A program made the translations under genes and the position numbers. The notes below the pieces were generated by a model. It made no database searches. It saw only the letters and a program-made list of their open reading frames with translations, and was not told the DNA's origin. Shown here piece by piece: positions 32,470 through 46,014 of a stretch of DNA of 64,000 nucleotides (positions are counted from its first letter, which is position 1; every line of letters begins with the position of its first letter). This DNA comes from Unio delphinus (Eukaryota; Mollusca; Bivalvia; Unionida; Unionidae): positions 2,347,501 through 2,411,500 of the forward strand of contig JAQISU010000115.1 in assembly GCA_029339505.1 (NCBI GenBank), written 5' to 3'.

Positions 32470-34981
32470 TTTCAGCTTCTACCGCCCTCTTCCTAGAAGA
32501 AAAAACAAGCTGACTGAATCTCTCATTTTGGAGCAGTTTGCGAATCTTCTGGAATATGGAAAGTCGATGGGTGGAAAGTCGATGGGTGGATTATTCTTGG
32601 AGATTTCAACTTAAACTCTGACTATCCTGGAAACTCATACACTTCAAAACTAATAGATTCCATTCATGTTTTCAACCTTAAACAGTCAGTTAACCAACCA
32701 ACCCATAAACATAGTCACATTTTCGACAGGATTCTTCATAGACCTGATGATAATATTCTGCGATCCACCTTTGTATGCCACGAACTTGCATCAGATCACC
32801 TCTGCATTATATGCCATCTGGACGTATCAGTCCCTAAGGCTCCACCTTTGTTTGCTACTAAGAGAAACCTCCGTATGATAAATAGAACCAAACTAATGCA
32901 TGACATCCAAGCAAACCTAACAACTTGCTTATCTCCTACAGCAGAACAACTCGATAACTGCCTGCGTTCATTGCTTATAAAAACATGCCCCAGCCATCAA
33001 GTACAAAGTATGAATTCAAAAGTGTTCTCTATGGTAAAGCAGTGATGGGAACCAGCTTCGTACTGCTAAAAGAGACCGCCATAATGCGGAGAGGCTTTGG
33101 CTTTCCACCAGACTCACTATTCATAAACAAATCTATGAAGCCGCTAAGAAGAACGTCTAGAACATAGTCCATTTAGCCAAAGTATCTCACTGCAATATTA
33201 AGATCACGGAGAGTTTCAGCTGCAAAGAGCTCTTCGAGATAACTAGCAAACTAATGTCATGGAACAAATGTACCCCACTTCCAAGACCTTCTGGACCTAT
33301 TTACAAATTTCTTCTGTGACAATATACAAACCATTAAAGATAAGCTTGACAACACAATTGCAATTGATTCGTCGTCACCATACAGTTACGATACATAATT
33401 TCACCGACATTCTCTCTCATCTGGGGAATTCCCATCATTTTTCAAAACTGCCTTTGTAAAGCCACTGCTGAAAAACCAATACTCGACCATAACGATTTAA
33501 AGAGCTAACGCCCAGTTTCTAATCTCCTGTTCATATAACAAATCTTAGAAAACGTTGTTCTAACCCAACTTATATCTCATTTGAATTGAAAAAGTCTTTG
33601 TAGCAATGTACAGTCTGCATATCGCCCTTGCCACAGTACTCAAACTACTCTTCTGAAAGTAGTTAATGACATTCTCTCTCCTTTGGATAGCGGAAAGATT
33701 ACAGTCATCACCCTCCTTGATTTAGCTGCAGCATTTGACACAATAGACCACGATATATTATTTCACCGTCTCCGGCATGTATTTGGCATTCACAATACAG
33801 CCTTACTGCGGTTTAAGTCCTATTTAGTCAACATGACACAGATTGTATCTTAAATGAAATACACTCTAGCCCAGTTGATGAATGGTGTGTTGTTCCACAG
33901 GGGTTTGTTTGTTCTTGTTCTTGGCCCTAATCTCTTCATTCTATACACTCAGCCGCTCTGAAGTCTCATAGATCATCAACCAGTGTCTCACCAATTATAC
34001 GCTGATGACGCCCAAATATACAAACCTAGCCACTCAACTGAAGGAGATGCTACCATACATGGAGCAGATAGGTGCATTTCTGATGTGAAGTCATGGATGA
34101 CATGTGACAAGCTGCAGATGAATGATGACAAAACTGAGGACATTCTGATCACAATACAAAGACTTTTTCATTCACATCCTTTACATCAAACAATAAATAT
34201 CAGCAACACCAAGATTCAATTCACACATTCAGTAAAAAACCTAGGTGATATTCTAGACGGTACTCTCACATTGCACCAAAATGTCATGAACATATGCAAG
34301 GCTGCATATCTTGAGCTGACACGCAACAGCTTCATTCGCAAATATATTTCAGTTGATGCCATTAAAACACTTGTGTGATCATTAGTACTTTCACGACTGG
34401 ACTATCGTAATTCAGTTATGAATGGTTCGTTTCAATATCTATTCTAGAAACTTCAAAAAGTTCAAAACACAGCTTCTCGGATCATCATTAGAATGCCATG
34501 ATCAGATCACACATCACCGCTGCTCTGTACCCTATATTGGCTATACATTCGATCCAGAATCAAACAAAATGTGTTCTCTGTGCTACGTTTCACTGACGGA
34601 CTCCAGTCCAACATACCTATCCGACCTCATCCATGTGTATACATCAGCAAGATACCTACGCTCCTCTTCTGACAATCGTATACTGATTATTCTCACTATA
34701 AAAACGAAGTGATATGGACAAAGTTCTTTTGCATACCAGGGTCAGGCAACGTGGAATGAATTGCCCATTGAAATTAGACACAAAGACACAGTGATCCCTT
34801 TCATGAGTGCTCTTAAAACCTTTTTCAAATGCAAGAACAAACTTAAAGACCTAATAATGCCTCCTGCCTTACAAAACTTAAGCATTTTTTATGATTTCTA
34901 ATTTCATTGTTTGTGTAGTCATATCATTATAGATGATGTAAAGCGCTTAGAGCTTCTAAAGATTTGGCGCTATACAAAGTT

Positions 34982-35041
<60 letters not shown>
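32470..35041 (+). mobile_element. Degraded L2/CR1-type non-LTR retrotransposon, 5' truncated
   Basis: Frames on the plus strand, broken by stops, read in order: the end of an endonuclease domain (GDFNLNSD at 32,599-32,622, LASDHLCI near 32,788); a linker; RT motifs VSNLLF near 33,517, LLDLAAAFDTIDHDI near 33,715-33,760, VPQGF near 33,893 and the catalytic YADD at 33,998-34,009; then KCQ-type and C-terminal blocks with VKNLGDILDGTL near 34,230. The 3' end has the L2/CR1-style stem taaagcgctt...ggcgctatacaaagttc, followed by (TTA)n at 34,984-35,041. These elements encode an endonuclease/RT and copy by target-primed reverse transcription. This copy lacks its 5' end and is inactive. Confidence 0.88.
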
Positions 35042-35043
<2 letters not shown>

Positions 35044-35526
35044 GATGGACTCAAAATTTAAAAAAAAAACTCCAAGAAATCAACAAAGAAAAGACTAAAG
35101 AACATATCCAACAATTAGAGCTGAATAATGTAAGAAATGCCCTTCTGAAACCAGTATGTAAATCCCAAATGAAGAAACATTAAATATATTTTCAAACTTA
35201 TTCAGTTATTATGTATAACTATATTGAGTGCTTTACTTTTGGCCATGAGTGTAGCTTTTATTTTGATTATGTTCACTTGTAAACAGCATGTTTGCATGAC
35301 TTATTTTTGTCCAAAATTGTAAGTTGTAAATAACATGTTGACATAACGTCTTAGTTCAATATTGTCTACAAATACACTTGCTTACTTTGAATAATTTTAA
35401 AATACGAATATTTTTTTTAAAAAAGTTTTGTCTATAATAAAAAAGAAAAAAAAATGGGGGAAAAAAGCAAGAAATACAACAAGCAAATCGAAAAAAGACA
35501 AAAATATGACGTATTAAATCTAATAA
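35042..35526. other. Intergenic, nothing recognised
   Basis: AT-rich sequence with A-runs (35,395-35,500). No coding evidence. Confidence 0.5.
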
Positions 35527-35658
35527 TGACACTACGTACTATCAGCTACACGATTTACAAACTCAATACATAACTACGTACTATCAACTACACGATTTAC
35601 AAACTCAATACATGACTACGTACAATCAACTACATTATTTACAAACTCAATACATGAC
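35527..35658 (+). repeat. About 49-bp tandem repeat, 3 copies
   Basis: The unit contains ctacgtactatcaactaca and gatttacaaactcaatacat. Confidence 0.9.
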
Positions 35659-35975
35659 CTAATCCTGTAAGTAATCATATTGTACAAAGTAACAGGGTTT
35701 CGCCTGAATGGAAGCGGTCCGTTTAAAAACAAGCCCCCCCCCCTCCCGCCTCCGCCTAAAAAATCCAGACACCCCCCCCCAAAAAAAAACAAAAACAAAA
35801 AAAAAAAAAACAACAAAGCAACAAACGTTGGAACCACTAACGTTTTGTTCCAATAACTCTGACAATTTCTGCTGTCAGTTTAATCCAAGAAATGACAAAG
35901 GACTAGGTGGTACTTGTAACCATAATAAAAATAAAAAAGCTAGGAGACTGAGGCAATCCTGATGTTTTCAGGGAA
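35659..35975. other. Low-complexity C-rich and A-rich spacer
   Basis: Runs of C (35,733-35,745 and 35,771-35,780) and of A (35,781-35,812) dominate. The Gly/Phe-rich frames on the minus strand are artefacts. Confidence 0.7.
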
Positions 35976-36212
35976 ACTACAGCCTGGATCTATGATACGG
36001 ATTTGATCATGTCAACTACAGCCTGGATCTATGATACGGATTTGATCATGTCAACTACAGCCTGGATCTATGATACGGATTTGATCATGTCAACTACAGC
36101 CTGGATCTATGATACGGATTTGATCATGTCAACTACAGCCTGGATCTATGATACGGATTTGATCATGTCAACTACAGCCTGGATCTATGATACGGATTTG
36201 ATCATGTCCCAT
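35976..36212 (+). repeat. 39-bp tandem repeat, 6 copies
   Basis: Nearly perfect copies of a unit with acagcctggatctatgatac. The unit length is a multiple of three, giving the repeated peptide MSTTAWIYDTDLI; no other gene evidence. Confidence 0.95.
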
Positions 36213-36434
36213 TCCAGCTTGGGGTGATGTTTCCTTTCATCTAATATAAAATGTAACGATTTCCTAAATTCTTCATCTGCCCCATATTAGTTTTACTTGT
36301 GATTGGAGGCAATGTATGGCGGCCATACTGTTTCAAATCATTTATGTTTGGTTGATAACTGTCTTTGCCAAATAAGAGGAATCCACCTCTTGACGTTTAC
36401 ATATCTATTTTCTTTCCATTGTTCTACTTGTTTG

Positions 36435-36545
36435 CTCGGCCACGATAGCTCAGTGGTTATTGAGCTGGACTCGCCATCAGACCGGCTTGGATCAGCTACA
36501 ATTGTGTGTCGGTAGGCAGGGCACATTACTGCAACAGCATCGACA
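36435..36545 (+). mobile_element. tRNA-derived SINE head
   Basis: It has a Pol III A-box-like tagctcagtggttattgagc and the ggactcgccatcagac anticodon-arm region, followed by a ggcagggcacattactgcaa body. This is the shape of tRNA-headed SINEs of marine invertebrates. The B box is degraded. Confidence 0.6.
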
Positions 36546-36611
36546 CTAAATAACCTACATGTGTTGATGTGCAGTTAAGAAAAAATACTTGTGCGCATTT
36601 GATACTTGCAA

Positions 36612-36690
36612 AATACGAAAAGTGGTTAGAGCGTTCACCTCGAATGCGAGAAGTCGCGGGTTTGAACTCCATCGTTGTCTTACAGATTTA
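36612..36690 (+). mobile_element. Second tRNA-like SINE head
   Basis: agtggttagagcgttcacct (A box) and gcgggtttgaactcc (B box) are spaced as in a tRNA, but acceptor pairing is not intact. Probably a SINE relic or tRNA pseudogene. Confidence 0.5.
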
Positions 36691-37830
<1,140 letters not shown>

Positions 37831-38090
37831 CAGGCTATGAAAGTTATGTGAATTTATGAAAAGAGGGTGGGGATGAGAGTGTTGTGCCAAAGAGTGAGTT
37901 TATTCGGGAGCAAATCTAGTAAATAATACAAAAAGTTTCTTTTCCTACACTAATACCGGATATAATTCATCCAGCAGCACCATCACCTATATAACGACAC
38001 ATCCTTATACTAAAAAGAAATCGGCCAGCTAAAACCATACAATCTGGAATTTTATAAAAACCGTTTTACTGTAATCTTTAAAAAGAATAA

Positions 38091-38100
38091 AAAAAAAAAA
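38091..38100 (-). terminator. Pol III terminator of the tRNA-Ala gene
   Basis: Ten T residues on the minus strand lie 3 bases beyond the tRNA 3' end. Confidence 0.7.
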
Positions 38101-38103
38101 TTG

Positions 38104-38175
38104 TGGAGAAGACGGGGGTCGAACCCGTGGCCTTTCACATGCGAAGCGAACGCTCTACCACTGAGCTACATCCCC
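38104..38175 (-). tRNA. tRNA-Ala (anticodon CGC)
   Basis: The minus strand folds as a cloverleaf: acceptor GGGGATG with CTTCTCC, D arm GCTC/GAGC, anticodon stem TTCGC/GTGAA with loop TTCGCAT (anticodon CGC, reads the Ala codon GCG), and T arm ACGGG/CCCGT with loop TTCGACC; discriminator A. The G3:U70 pair, the main identity signal for alanyl-tRNA synthetase, is present. The A box (TAGCTCAGTGGT) and B box (GGTTCGACCCC) are good. Pair 6:67 is a U-U mismatch, and the anticodon stem has one G-U. No intron. A T-run terminator follows directly, which favours a live gene over a SINE head. Confidence 0.88.
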
Positions 38176-38970
<795 letters not shown>

Positions 38971-39124
38971 ATATTTGCTTGAAACGAGTGAATAACGGAT
39001 ATATTTCATCTCTTGGATGAAAAACTCTAGTATTTTCACTCGTGGCTTCGCCACTCGTGAAAATACTGAGTTTTTCATCCACTCGAAGAAATATATCCGT
39101 TATTCACTCGTTTCAAGCAAATAT
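38971..39124. repeat. 154-bp palindrome (foldback/MITE-like)
   Basis: Arms of about 73 bp, starting atatttgcttgaaacgag and ending ctcgtttcaagcaaatat, meet at the self-complementary centre gtggcttcgccac. There are few mismatches, all in the inner part. A strong cruciform or hairpin is expected. Confidence 0.9.
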
Positions 39125-39128
39125 CCTC

Positions 39129-39262
39129 TATATGTTTGGTGCTAATAAATTAAGTCCACACTATTTATAAAATACACATTTTATGTTTGGTACTAATAAA
39201 TTAAGTCCACACTATTTATATAATACCAATTTATGTTTGGTACTAATAAATTAAGTCCACTG
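39129..39262 (+). repeat. About 50-bp tandem repeat, nearly 3 copies
   Basis: The unit contains atgtttggtactaataaatt and aagtccacactatttata. Confidence 0.92.
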
Positions 39263-39517
39263 CAACCAAACTCATGTTCAACCACAAAAGAATGTATTGA
39301 CTTGATGCATTTCAGCATGGTGCATTTTTAAAAAATTATTAAACTCTTCCTTTTTCATGTAAACAAAAATTCTAATATGCTGTTAATAAGAAATATTTTG
39401 TAATAAATAATTAATTATATGCTAGACTATTACAGCAAAAAAAAAAGAAAAAAGTTTACAGGTAATTAAAATTAAACATTATGAGAAAGGAACATCTACA
39501 TTTGACCTTTAACCACT

Positions 39518-39598
39518 AGTAGTAGAGGGGGTGAATCTGGCAAATTTTTCCAGATAGGAACTTTTTAAAAGGTTGTCTGATTCACCCCCTCTACTACT
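39518..39598. repeat. 81-bp inverted repeat
   Basis: Perfect 20-bp arms agtagtagagggggtgaatc and its complement (39,518-39,537 and 39,579-39,598). The interior also holds a small inverted repeat around aaatttttccaga. MITE-like; no target duplication is evident. Confidence 0.88.
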
Positions 39599-41027
39599 CC
39601 ACGAGCTGCTGTGATGCATGGAATTCAAAATGAGAAAGCTACACACGGTCAAGTATAACAGATTATATTTATTTTATTTAAGTATGACCTAAATTTAATA
39701 AATGTACAACCTGTCCAAAGTTCTCATCATAAACACATTAGTATTTTTTTTGAGCCTGCCAAAACTAAAACAAAGAGTCCCTTGAAGGGAATGATGCTCT
39801 TCTCCAAAAGGGAATTACCAGGAATTCAAGATACAATATTATTTTTTCCTTTCATTGCCTTATGTTATCTCTGATATTCTTTAGCAATAAGATTTTCAAA
39901 TTTGTCGATCTGGATATCAGATTAGTACATTTTTCATTAGGACCAACAAGACATTATAACAAATCTTCTGGCTTAACGACTTTCTAATCTGAACATATAT
40001 CAACAGCAAGACTTTTAAGATGGCTGATATGGTGGCCATATTGGATATCTGATTGGCAATTGGCTTATTAGTGTTATCATTGCAGTCAGACAAAGTCTTA
40101 TATCTTTGCATTTGGAAGACTGAATCATGTGGTTGAAGAGCAACAATATGTAAAAACAAGATTTGATTCATTTTCAGATATCTTGAACCTGCATTTCCAA
40201 TGCCTAATTCAAAGGTCACCAAATCGAGACATCATAAGAAGTCTTTTAGTGAAAACTGCATAATGATAAAACCAGCCATTCAGGATTGGCAATAACAACA
40301 TTTTTACGATGGCCAACGTGGAATCCATACTGTTTTCATTTAGGACTAACTAGACCATTTAATTAAAGTGTGTCAAGATTCATGGCAGTCCTCTTGGTAC
40401 TTTGTAAACAGACAGACAATGGAAATCATCCCACGACATAATCTTTTCTGGTCTACAATAAGACTAGTTGTTAATAATGCACAAATTATTGAATTCTGAC
40501 TTTAGATTTCTATCTTAATTCAATTTGATCTTTCTTTCGAAAGGGGCATCATTCCTTCACACCCACCCCCGAATAGCTGGCATCCATATTTAATTTTAAA
40601 AAAGCCACAAAATGGACCATAATTCCATATACAGAGAATATCAAACATTAAATGAATGCTTGTATGCATGTCTCTGTCGTGTGGTGGTGGTAAAACAAAC
40701 AATACACTGGTAAAACTTATATTCATAATTTTAGTTTATGCAGTTTTAATACATACATGTATTTTTCACTCCATGGTTTTTGCGCATTTGTTTTTTTTTA
40801 TATAAAAATGAACCAAAGAAATGATTCATGTATTATTTGTAATCCATACTGTCTTAGTTATGATGCCTAATGTAAAATTTGGTCAAATTATAAAAAATGG
40901 ATTTTTTAAAAGAATTTATTAAATGTTTTCATATTATTTGTAACAGCAGTCATATTTGATGACAGATGTGCATCCTTCATACAAAAATGTCCTTAATGCC
41001 TTGAGATGCTTTCTGTATATATGATCA
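39599..41027. other. Intergenic with a degenerate GATGGC repeat block
   Basis: At 39,920-40,340 blocks such as taagatggctgatatggtgg, ccagccattcaggattggc and ttaggacca-like pieces recur. They are related to 22,560-23,360. The minus-strand frames here have no domain support. Confidence 0.5.
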
Positions 41028-41185
41028 AATTCTGTTGAATGATTCTGAGACAACATTTAAAGGTTTCATATATTTGATCAAATTCTGTTGAGTGATTCTG
41101 AGAAGAAATTTAAAGGTTTCATATAATTGATCAAATTCAGTTGAGTGATTCTGAGAAGACATTTAATGAATTCATATATTTGATG
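41028..41185 (+). repeat. About 55-bp tandem repeat, 3 copies
   Basis: The unit contains gatcaaattctgttgagtga and aaatttaaaggtttcatata. Confidence 0.88.
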
Positions 41186-41701
41186 GCAGATTGCCATTTT
41201 TGTAAAGATGTTTATTTTTAAATCTTGTCAAATTCTGTTAAGCAGTGTTTGAAAAGTTGTTTGAAGATTCTGTTTTGAAAAATGACGGCCATGTAATGGC
41301 TGATTGGCAACATTCTTAAATTTGAAAGACATTCAAGATGCTGCTAAATTTGGAAAATTATATCGAGGAGTTTATGTTCAAGTGTTTTGCTTCTGTTTTT
41401 GTTTGCAAAACTATGTCTGTATAGGAACTGTCATCAATGGTAAGTCTTAATTGATGGCATTCGTAAATATTGTCACACTGTATCACCAAATTAACATGCA
41501 TCTGTTCATAATATCTTGTCTCTAAAAACACGAAAAGTTTCTTAAAACATCACACTTGAAGCTAGTCTGACACTAAAACTCCATATATGGCAATAGATGC
41601 CCTAAATATATAATGGAGCCAAATCAGTTAATCTTCTTCAGGAATGTAGATGCAGAATAATGTTCCAGTTACAGGTATAAATTCAAAAACTTACAACACT
41701 G
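41186..41701. other. Intergenic, nothing recognised
   Basis: No gene or repeat beyond a stray gacggccatgtaatggctga. Confidence 0.45.
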
Positions 41702-41931
41702 AAAATGAGACTAACTAGGGGAAATATGCCACATAATAAAAATGAGACTAACTAGGGGAAATATGCCACATAATAAAAATGAGACTAACTAGGGGAAATA
41801 TGCCACATAATAAAAATGAGACTAACTAGGGGAAATATGCCACATAATAAAAATGAGACTAACTAGGGGAAATATGCCACATAATAAAAATGAGACTAAC
41901 TAGGGGAAATATGCCACATAATAAAAACTGA
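41702..41931 (+). repeat. 37-bp tandem repeat, 6 copies
   Basis: Nearly perfect; the unit contains gagactaactaggggaaata. Confidence 0.95.
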
Positions 41932-42524
41932 GACCACACAAAACTGTGAAACAGGTGACATAATGTTGACCTCTTTATAAGAAATATATGTAACCCAGTT
42001 TAGTTTACTAGAAAAGGGAAAATAAAGATAATACCTTACATAAATATTTAAACAATTTATATCACACAACTTGAGCCACTTTAACAAGAAGAGAAATTGA
42101 TGTGTATGACTGTTTTGTCTCCCTTTGAACTTTCTCCAGCAGTAACTGAAACCTGAAATCACATTGGCTTGATGTCAAATTGATAATTGATTTTACAGTC
42201 CACAAAGCAGTTTCATGAATCAATTATATCGACTTTCTCAACATAAACCTTTTTGTTGCTTTATCATTACCCTTAACAATCTCATGGCTGCCTTTGTTTT
42301 TGGAACTAACAGTACTTGATCACTAGTTGTGTTGCTTTACAGCTGTTTTTATTGCTGACAGATGAAATACTCTCAGCTGCTCCATGCGATAATTACTATT
42401 CAAAGTGGCCAAATGACTGACTTTCAATTACCAGTTTGAATACAAGCAAAACATTTCTTTGTTTACATTCAGACTTGAATTTTTTTTAAACTTTTGTCAG
42501 CTTTAAATTTTTTTTTGCTAGTGT
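41932..42524. other. Intergenic, nothing recognised
   Basis: An 88-codon minus-strand frame ends here but partly overlaps the array and has no recognisable domain. Confidence 0.45.
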
Positions 42525-43275
42525 CTAAATTTTTTAAAACCATAACAAATTATTACTGATTTGTGATAACTATGGTAATGTCATCTATACATTTTTTTTA
42601 ACCATAACAAATTATTACTAATTTGTAATAACTGTCATCTATCCATTTTTTTAACCGTAAAAAATTATTACTGATTTGTGATAACTATCATGCTGTCATC
42701 TATCCATTTTTTTTAACCATATAAAATTATTACTGATTTGTGATAACTGTCATCTATTTTTTTTAAACATAAAAAATTATTACTGATTTGTGATAACTAT
42801 TGTGCTGTCATCTATCCATTTTTTTAACCCTAAAAAATTATTACTGATTTGTGATAACTGTCATCTATCCATTTTTTTTTAACCCTAAAAAATTATTACT
42901 GATTTGTGATAACTGTCATCTATCCATTTTTTTTTAACCATATAAAATTATTACTGATTTGTGATAACTGTCATCTATTTTTTTTAAACATAAAAAATTA
43001 TTACTGATTTGTGATAACTATTGTGCTGTCATCTATCCATTTTTTTAACCCTAAAAAATTATTACTGATTTGTGATAACTGTCATCTATCCATTTTTGTT
43101 TTAACCATATAAAATTATTACTGATTTGTGATAACTGTCATCTATCCATTTTTTTAACCAAAAAAAATTATTACTGATTTGTGATAACTATCATGCTGTC
43201 ATCTATCCATTTTTTTTAACCCTAAAAATTATTACTGATTTGTGATAACTATCTTACTGTCATCTATTTCTTTTC
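42525..43275 (+). repeat. 53-66-bp variable-length tandem repeat, about 12 copies
   Basis: The unit is ttattactgatttgtgataa, then either actgtc or a longer actatcatgctgtc, then atctatccattttttt. Two unit lengths are interspersed. Confidence 0.92.
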
Positions 43276-43933
43276 AGATATTAAAAATGGTTATTTTCCC
43301 TGTTTGACTAATTTATGTGCAAATGCAAAAGAAATATTATTTGTAACAAATATATTATCCAGAAAATATTATCTTTGTCTTCTATTGAAGCTCCTGGCAT
43401 GTTCAATGCCTGTCATATATGTTTGTTAGGTAATCTTTGTTCCTTGCTTACAATTAAGAAAGACTTGCTTGAAAAGGTTTAGTTTTTTATTTTACAAATA
43501 AAGAATACAGGTTGCAATTCTGTTGTGTTTTTTTTGGTTCATGCAAATATGGCATTGAAGATAACTCTGTACAAAGGCCTAGTTGTGTCAGGCACATTTT
43601 CAATCAGGTTGCCTTAGTAAGAAAATCATCCCCTTTTCCTGTAAGTACCATCAAATCTAAACAATTGAGACTGTAAACATACTGGACTTACCTCAGTTTT
43701 GAAAATTGTATGGCTAGAATTATTCCAGCTGTTTCTGCATTATTATTTATTGCTAGAAATTATTATTTATTGCTATAAATTATTATTTATTGCTAGAAAG
43801 TATTCACATGGTGAAACAGTAGTAACCTGAATATTCCCTTGAAAAAATAAAAATCTTAAGATTACCTACTAGTCTCTGGCCATCTCAGATGAGTCTACAG
43901 AATAATGTAAAGAGACAAATGGTGGCAGTCCAG
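43276..43933. other. Intergenic with a short triplicated motif
   Basis: tattatttattgctagaaat occurs three times at 43,738-43,801. Nothing else. Confidence 0.6.
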
Positions 43934-44112
43934 GTTAACTTGAACTAGAATTGGGGCAATCAAAGAAGGTTAACTTGAACTAGAATTGGGGCAATCAAAG
44001 AAGGTTAACTTGAACTAGAATTGGGGCAATCAAAGAAGGTTAACTTGAACTAGAATTGGGGCAATCAAAGAAGGTTAACTTGAACTAGAATTGGGGCAAT
44101 CAAAGAAGGTTG
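43934..44112 (+). repeat. 35-bp tandem repeat, 5 copies
   Basis: Practically identical copies with gttaacttgaactagaattg. Confidence 0.95.
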
Positions 44113-44224
44113 AAGGCCAGATGATCATCTGTTCAAAATGGGTAAAACATGCTTAGTTTATGTTCCAACTTGAATCATTTTTCAGTCGGCTTAAATATAA
44201 AGCATCACTCAGGTAACTCCAGTG

Positions 44225-44580
44225 TAGACAAAATGGGAATACAATGTATTTAAATTTATGGAGTAGATAATAAGGCAGTAGACAAAATGGGAATACAAGG
44301 TAGTTGATTTTATTTAGTAGATGATATTGCTGTAGATGAAATGGGAATACAAGGTAGTTGATTTTATTTAGTAGATGATATTGCTGTAGATGAAATGGGA
44401 ATACAATGTAGTTGATTTTATTTAGTAGATGGTATTGCTGTAGATGAAATGGGAATACACTAGTTGATTTTATTTAGTAGATGATATTGCTGTAGATGAA
44501 ATGGGAATACAATGTAGTTGATTTTATTTAGTAGATGATATGACAGTAGACAAAATGTGAATACACTAGTTGATTTTATG
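44225..44580 (+). repeat. About 55-bp tandem repeat, 6 copies
   Basis: The unit contains tagttgattttatttagtag and gctgtagatgaaatgggaat. Outer copies are diverged. Confidence 0.9.
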
Positions 44581-45581
44581 GAGTGATTGATATGGCACCT
44601 GATAAATGAGAGTAGATGAAACAGAACAAAATGTAGACAAATGTAGAAAAAGAAATAGATAAAAACAGAACAGATGTAAGTGGAGCAATTTGCTAATTAA
44701 CAGCATTCTGCTCTCTGGTTTAGATCGGTCTGCAGAATAAATGTTGGACAAATTTCCTCCATGATTACTTAGGAGCGTCAGTAGACAAAGTGCAGATAAT
44801 TTTATGCTAGACATAAGATAAGTAAATACTACTGACGTTGCCCCCCACCCCCCATCTAGTCTGGATACTAGTTCCTAACATCTGTAGGTGATGCAGGCAG
44901 CCAAATTATGCTACTGATGGTAAACCATAGTAAGCATATATCACTACCACCACCACTGTAGTGCCAAAGTCTGTAAACCCTATTATTACTGATGTCCATT
45001 GCTTCTTTAAAAGGCATTACAGATGTAGACTGTCAATTCAAAGATTTGTATTGTTTATTTATCTTTTGTAAAAAAAAAAAATGCAAAACCCTGATAATGT
45101 TCAAATAAGACCCCTTTTGATTGGGCTTCATTGTAGTAATCAAGTAAGTCATTTGTCTTTGGAGCCAGTCCATAATGTGAAAGAGTTCCTTGCCCTTGTC
45201 TTTAATAAGCGATTACTGTCTTCAAGACTTGACTGTCAATGTAAAAGGTTAATGTTTTTTGTTGATTAAACAAAGTCATCATCTGTTCACTGTGGTGCAG
45301 GCCTGGTTTAAATTATGTTTGCATTGAGTCATCAGTGAATTAAGCACTTTGGCTTTATCTTTTTTTAAAAAAAAACACATTTCTCCATATTTACTAAAAG
45401 CCACTAATTCATACCTTGATGAATGTTATTAAAACTACCATACTGTTAATGTACTGTATTTGAAGTGAATCTAAAATTTATCAACATCTCAAGTTTACTT
45501 ATGGACAGATAAAAAAACATTAACTTATTCTAATCTACATGTATATATAATCTTCAAATGGTTTTATGATAGATGTATATC
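44581..45581. other. Intergenic, nothing recognised
   Basis: No coding or repeat structure seen. Confidence 0.5.
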
Positions 45582-45587
45582 TTTATT
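45582..45587 (-). terminator. Candidate FANCE polyadenylation signal AATAAA
   Basis: AATAAA on the minus strand lies about 430 bases after the FANCE stop codon. No transcript evidence. Confidence 0.35.
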
Positions 45588-46014
45588 GCTATACAAAAAT
45601 ACTGAGATGAAATGATAGCAACATTCTGACAAGAACTATGATCAGTGAATAAGGACTGTTCCATTTAAATATACACAGCACCCAAGGAATGCAGTTTTTT
45701 AAACATATATGCCAGGGTACTTTGATTGTACAGAGTTCATTATAAAATCATAAGAACATTTTAAATTCTAAATAAATTCTAAACATGAGTACCCTACTTT
45801 AACAGTTTTGTGGGTTTTTTTTAATGGAACAGCCGTAAAATGTATGAAGAACAATTGTGGAAATTTTCCTTCTTTGACCTGTTGCACTTTGACACTGAAA
45901 AATGTTAATCTGGTGCAAACCTGTTATTAGAGACCACCTATCTTGAGAATCTGCCTTTGCTGACAGAAGGGGTGGTCTCTCAAGAATAATAGTATTTCTT
46001 GACTTGAATTCCAA

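Noticed and set aside
35708..35962. Pro/Thr/Lys-rich plus-strand frame
   Set aside because: Driven by C and A homopolymer runs.
36437..36510. Functional tRNA gene
   Set aside because: The A box is good but acceptor and T-arm pairing fail, and a SINE-like body follows.
41896..42162. 88-codon minus-strand frame
   Set aside because: Begins in unique sequence but ends in the 37-bp array; no domain, composition like the surrounding DNA.
45799..46014. 71-codon frame directly after the FANCE stop
   Set aside because: Lies in the likely 3' untranslated region, starts right at the stop and has no recognisable domain.
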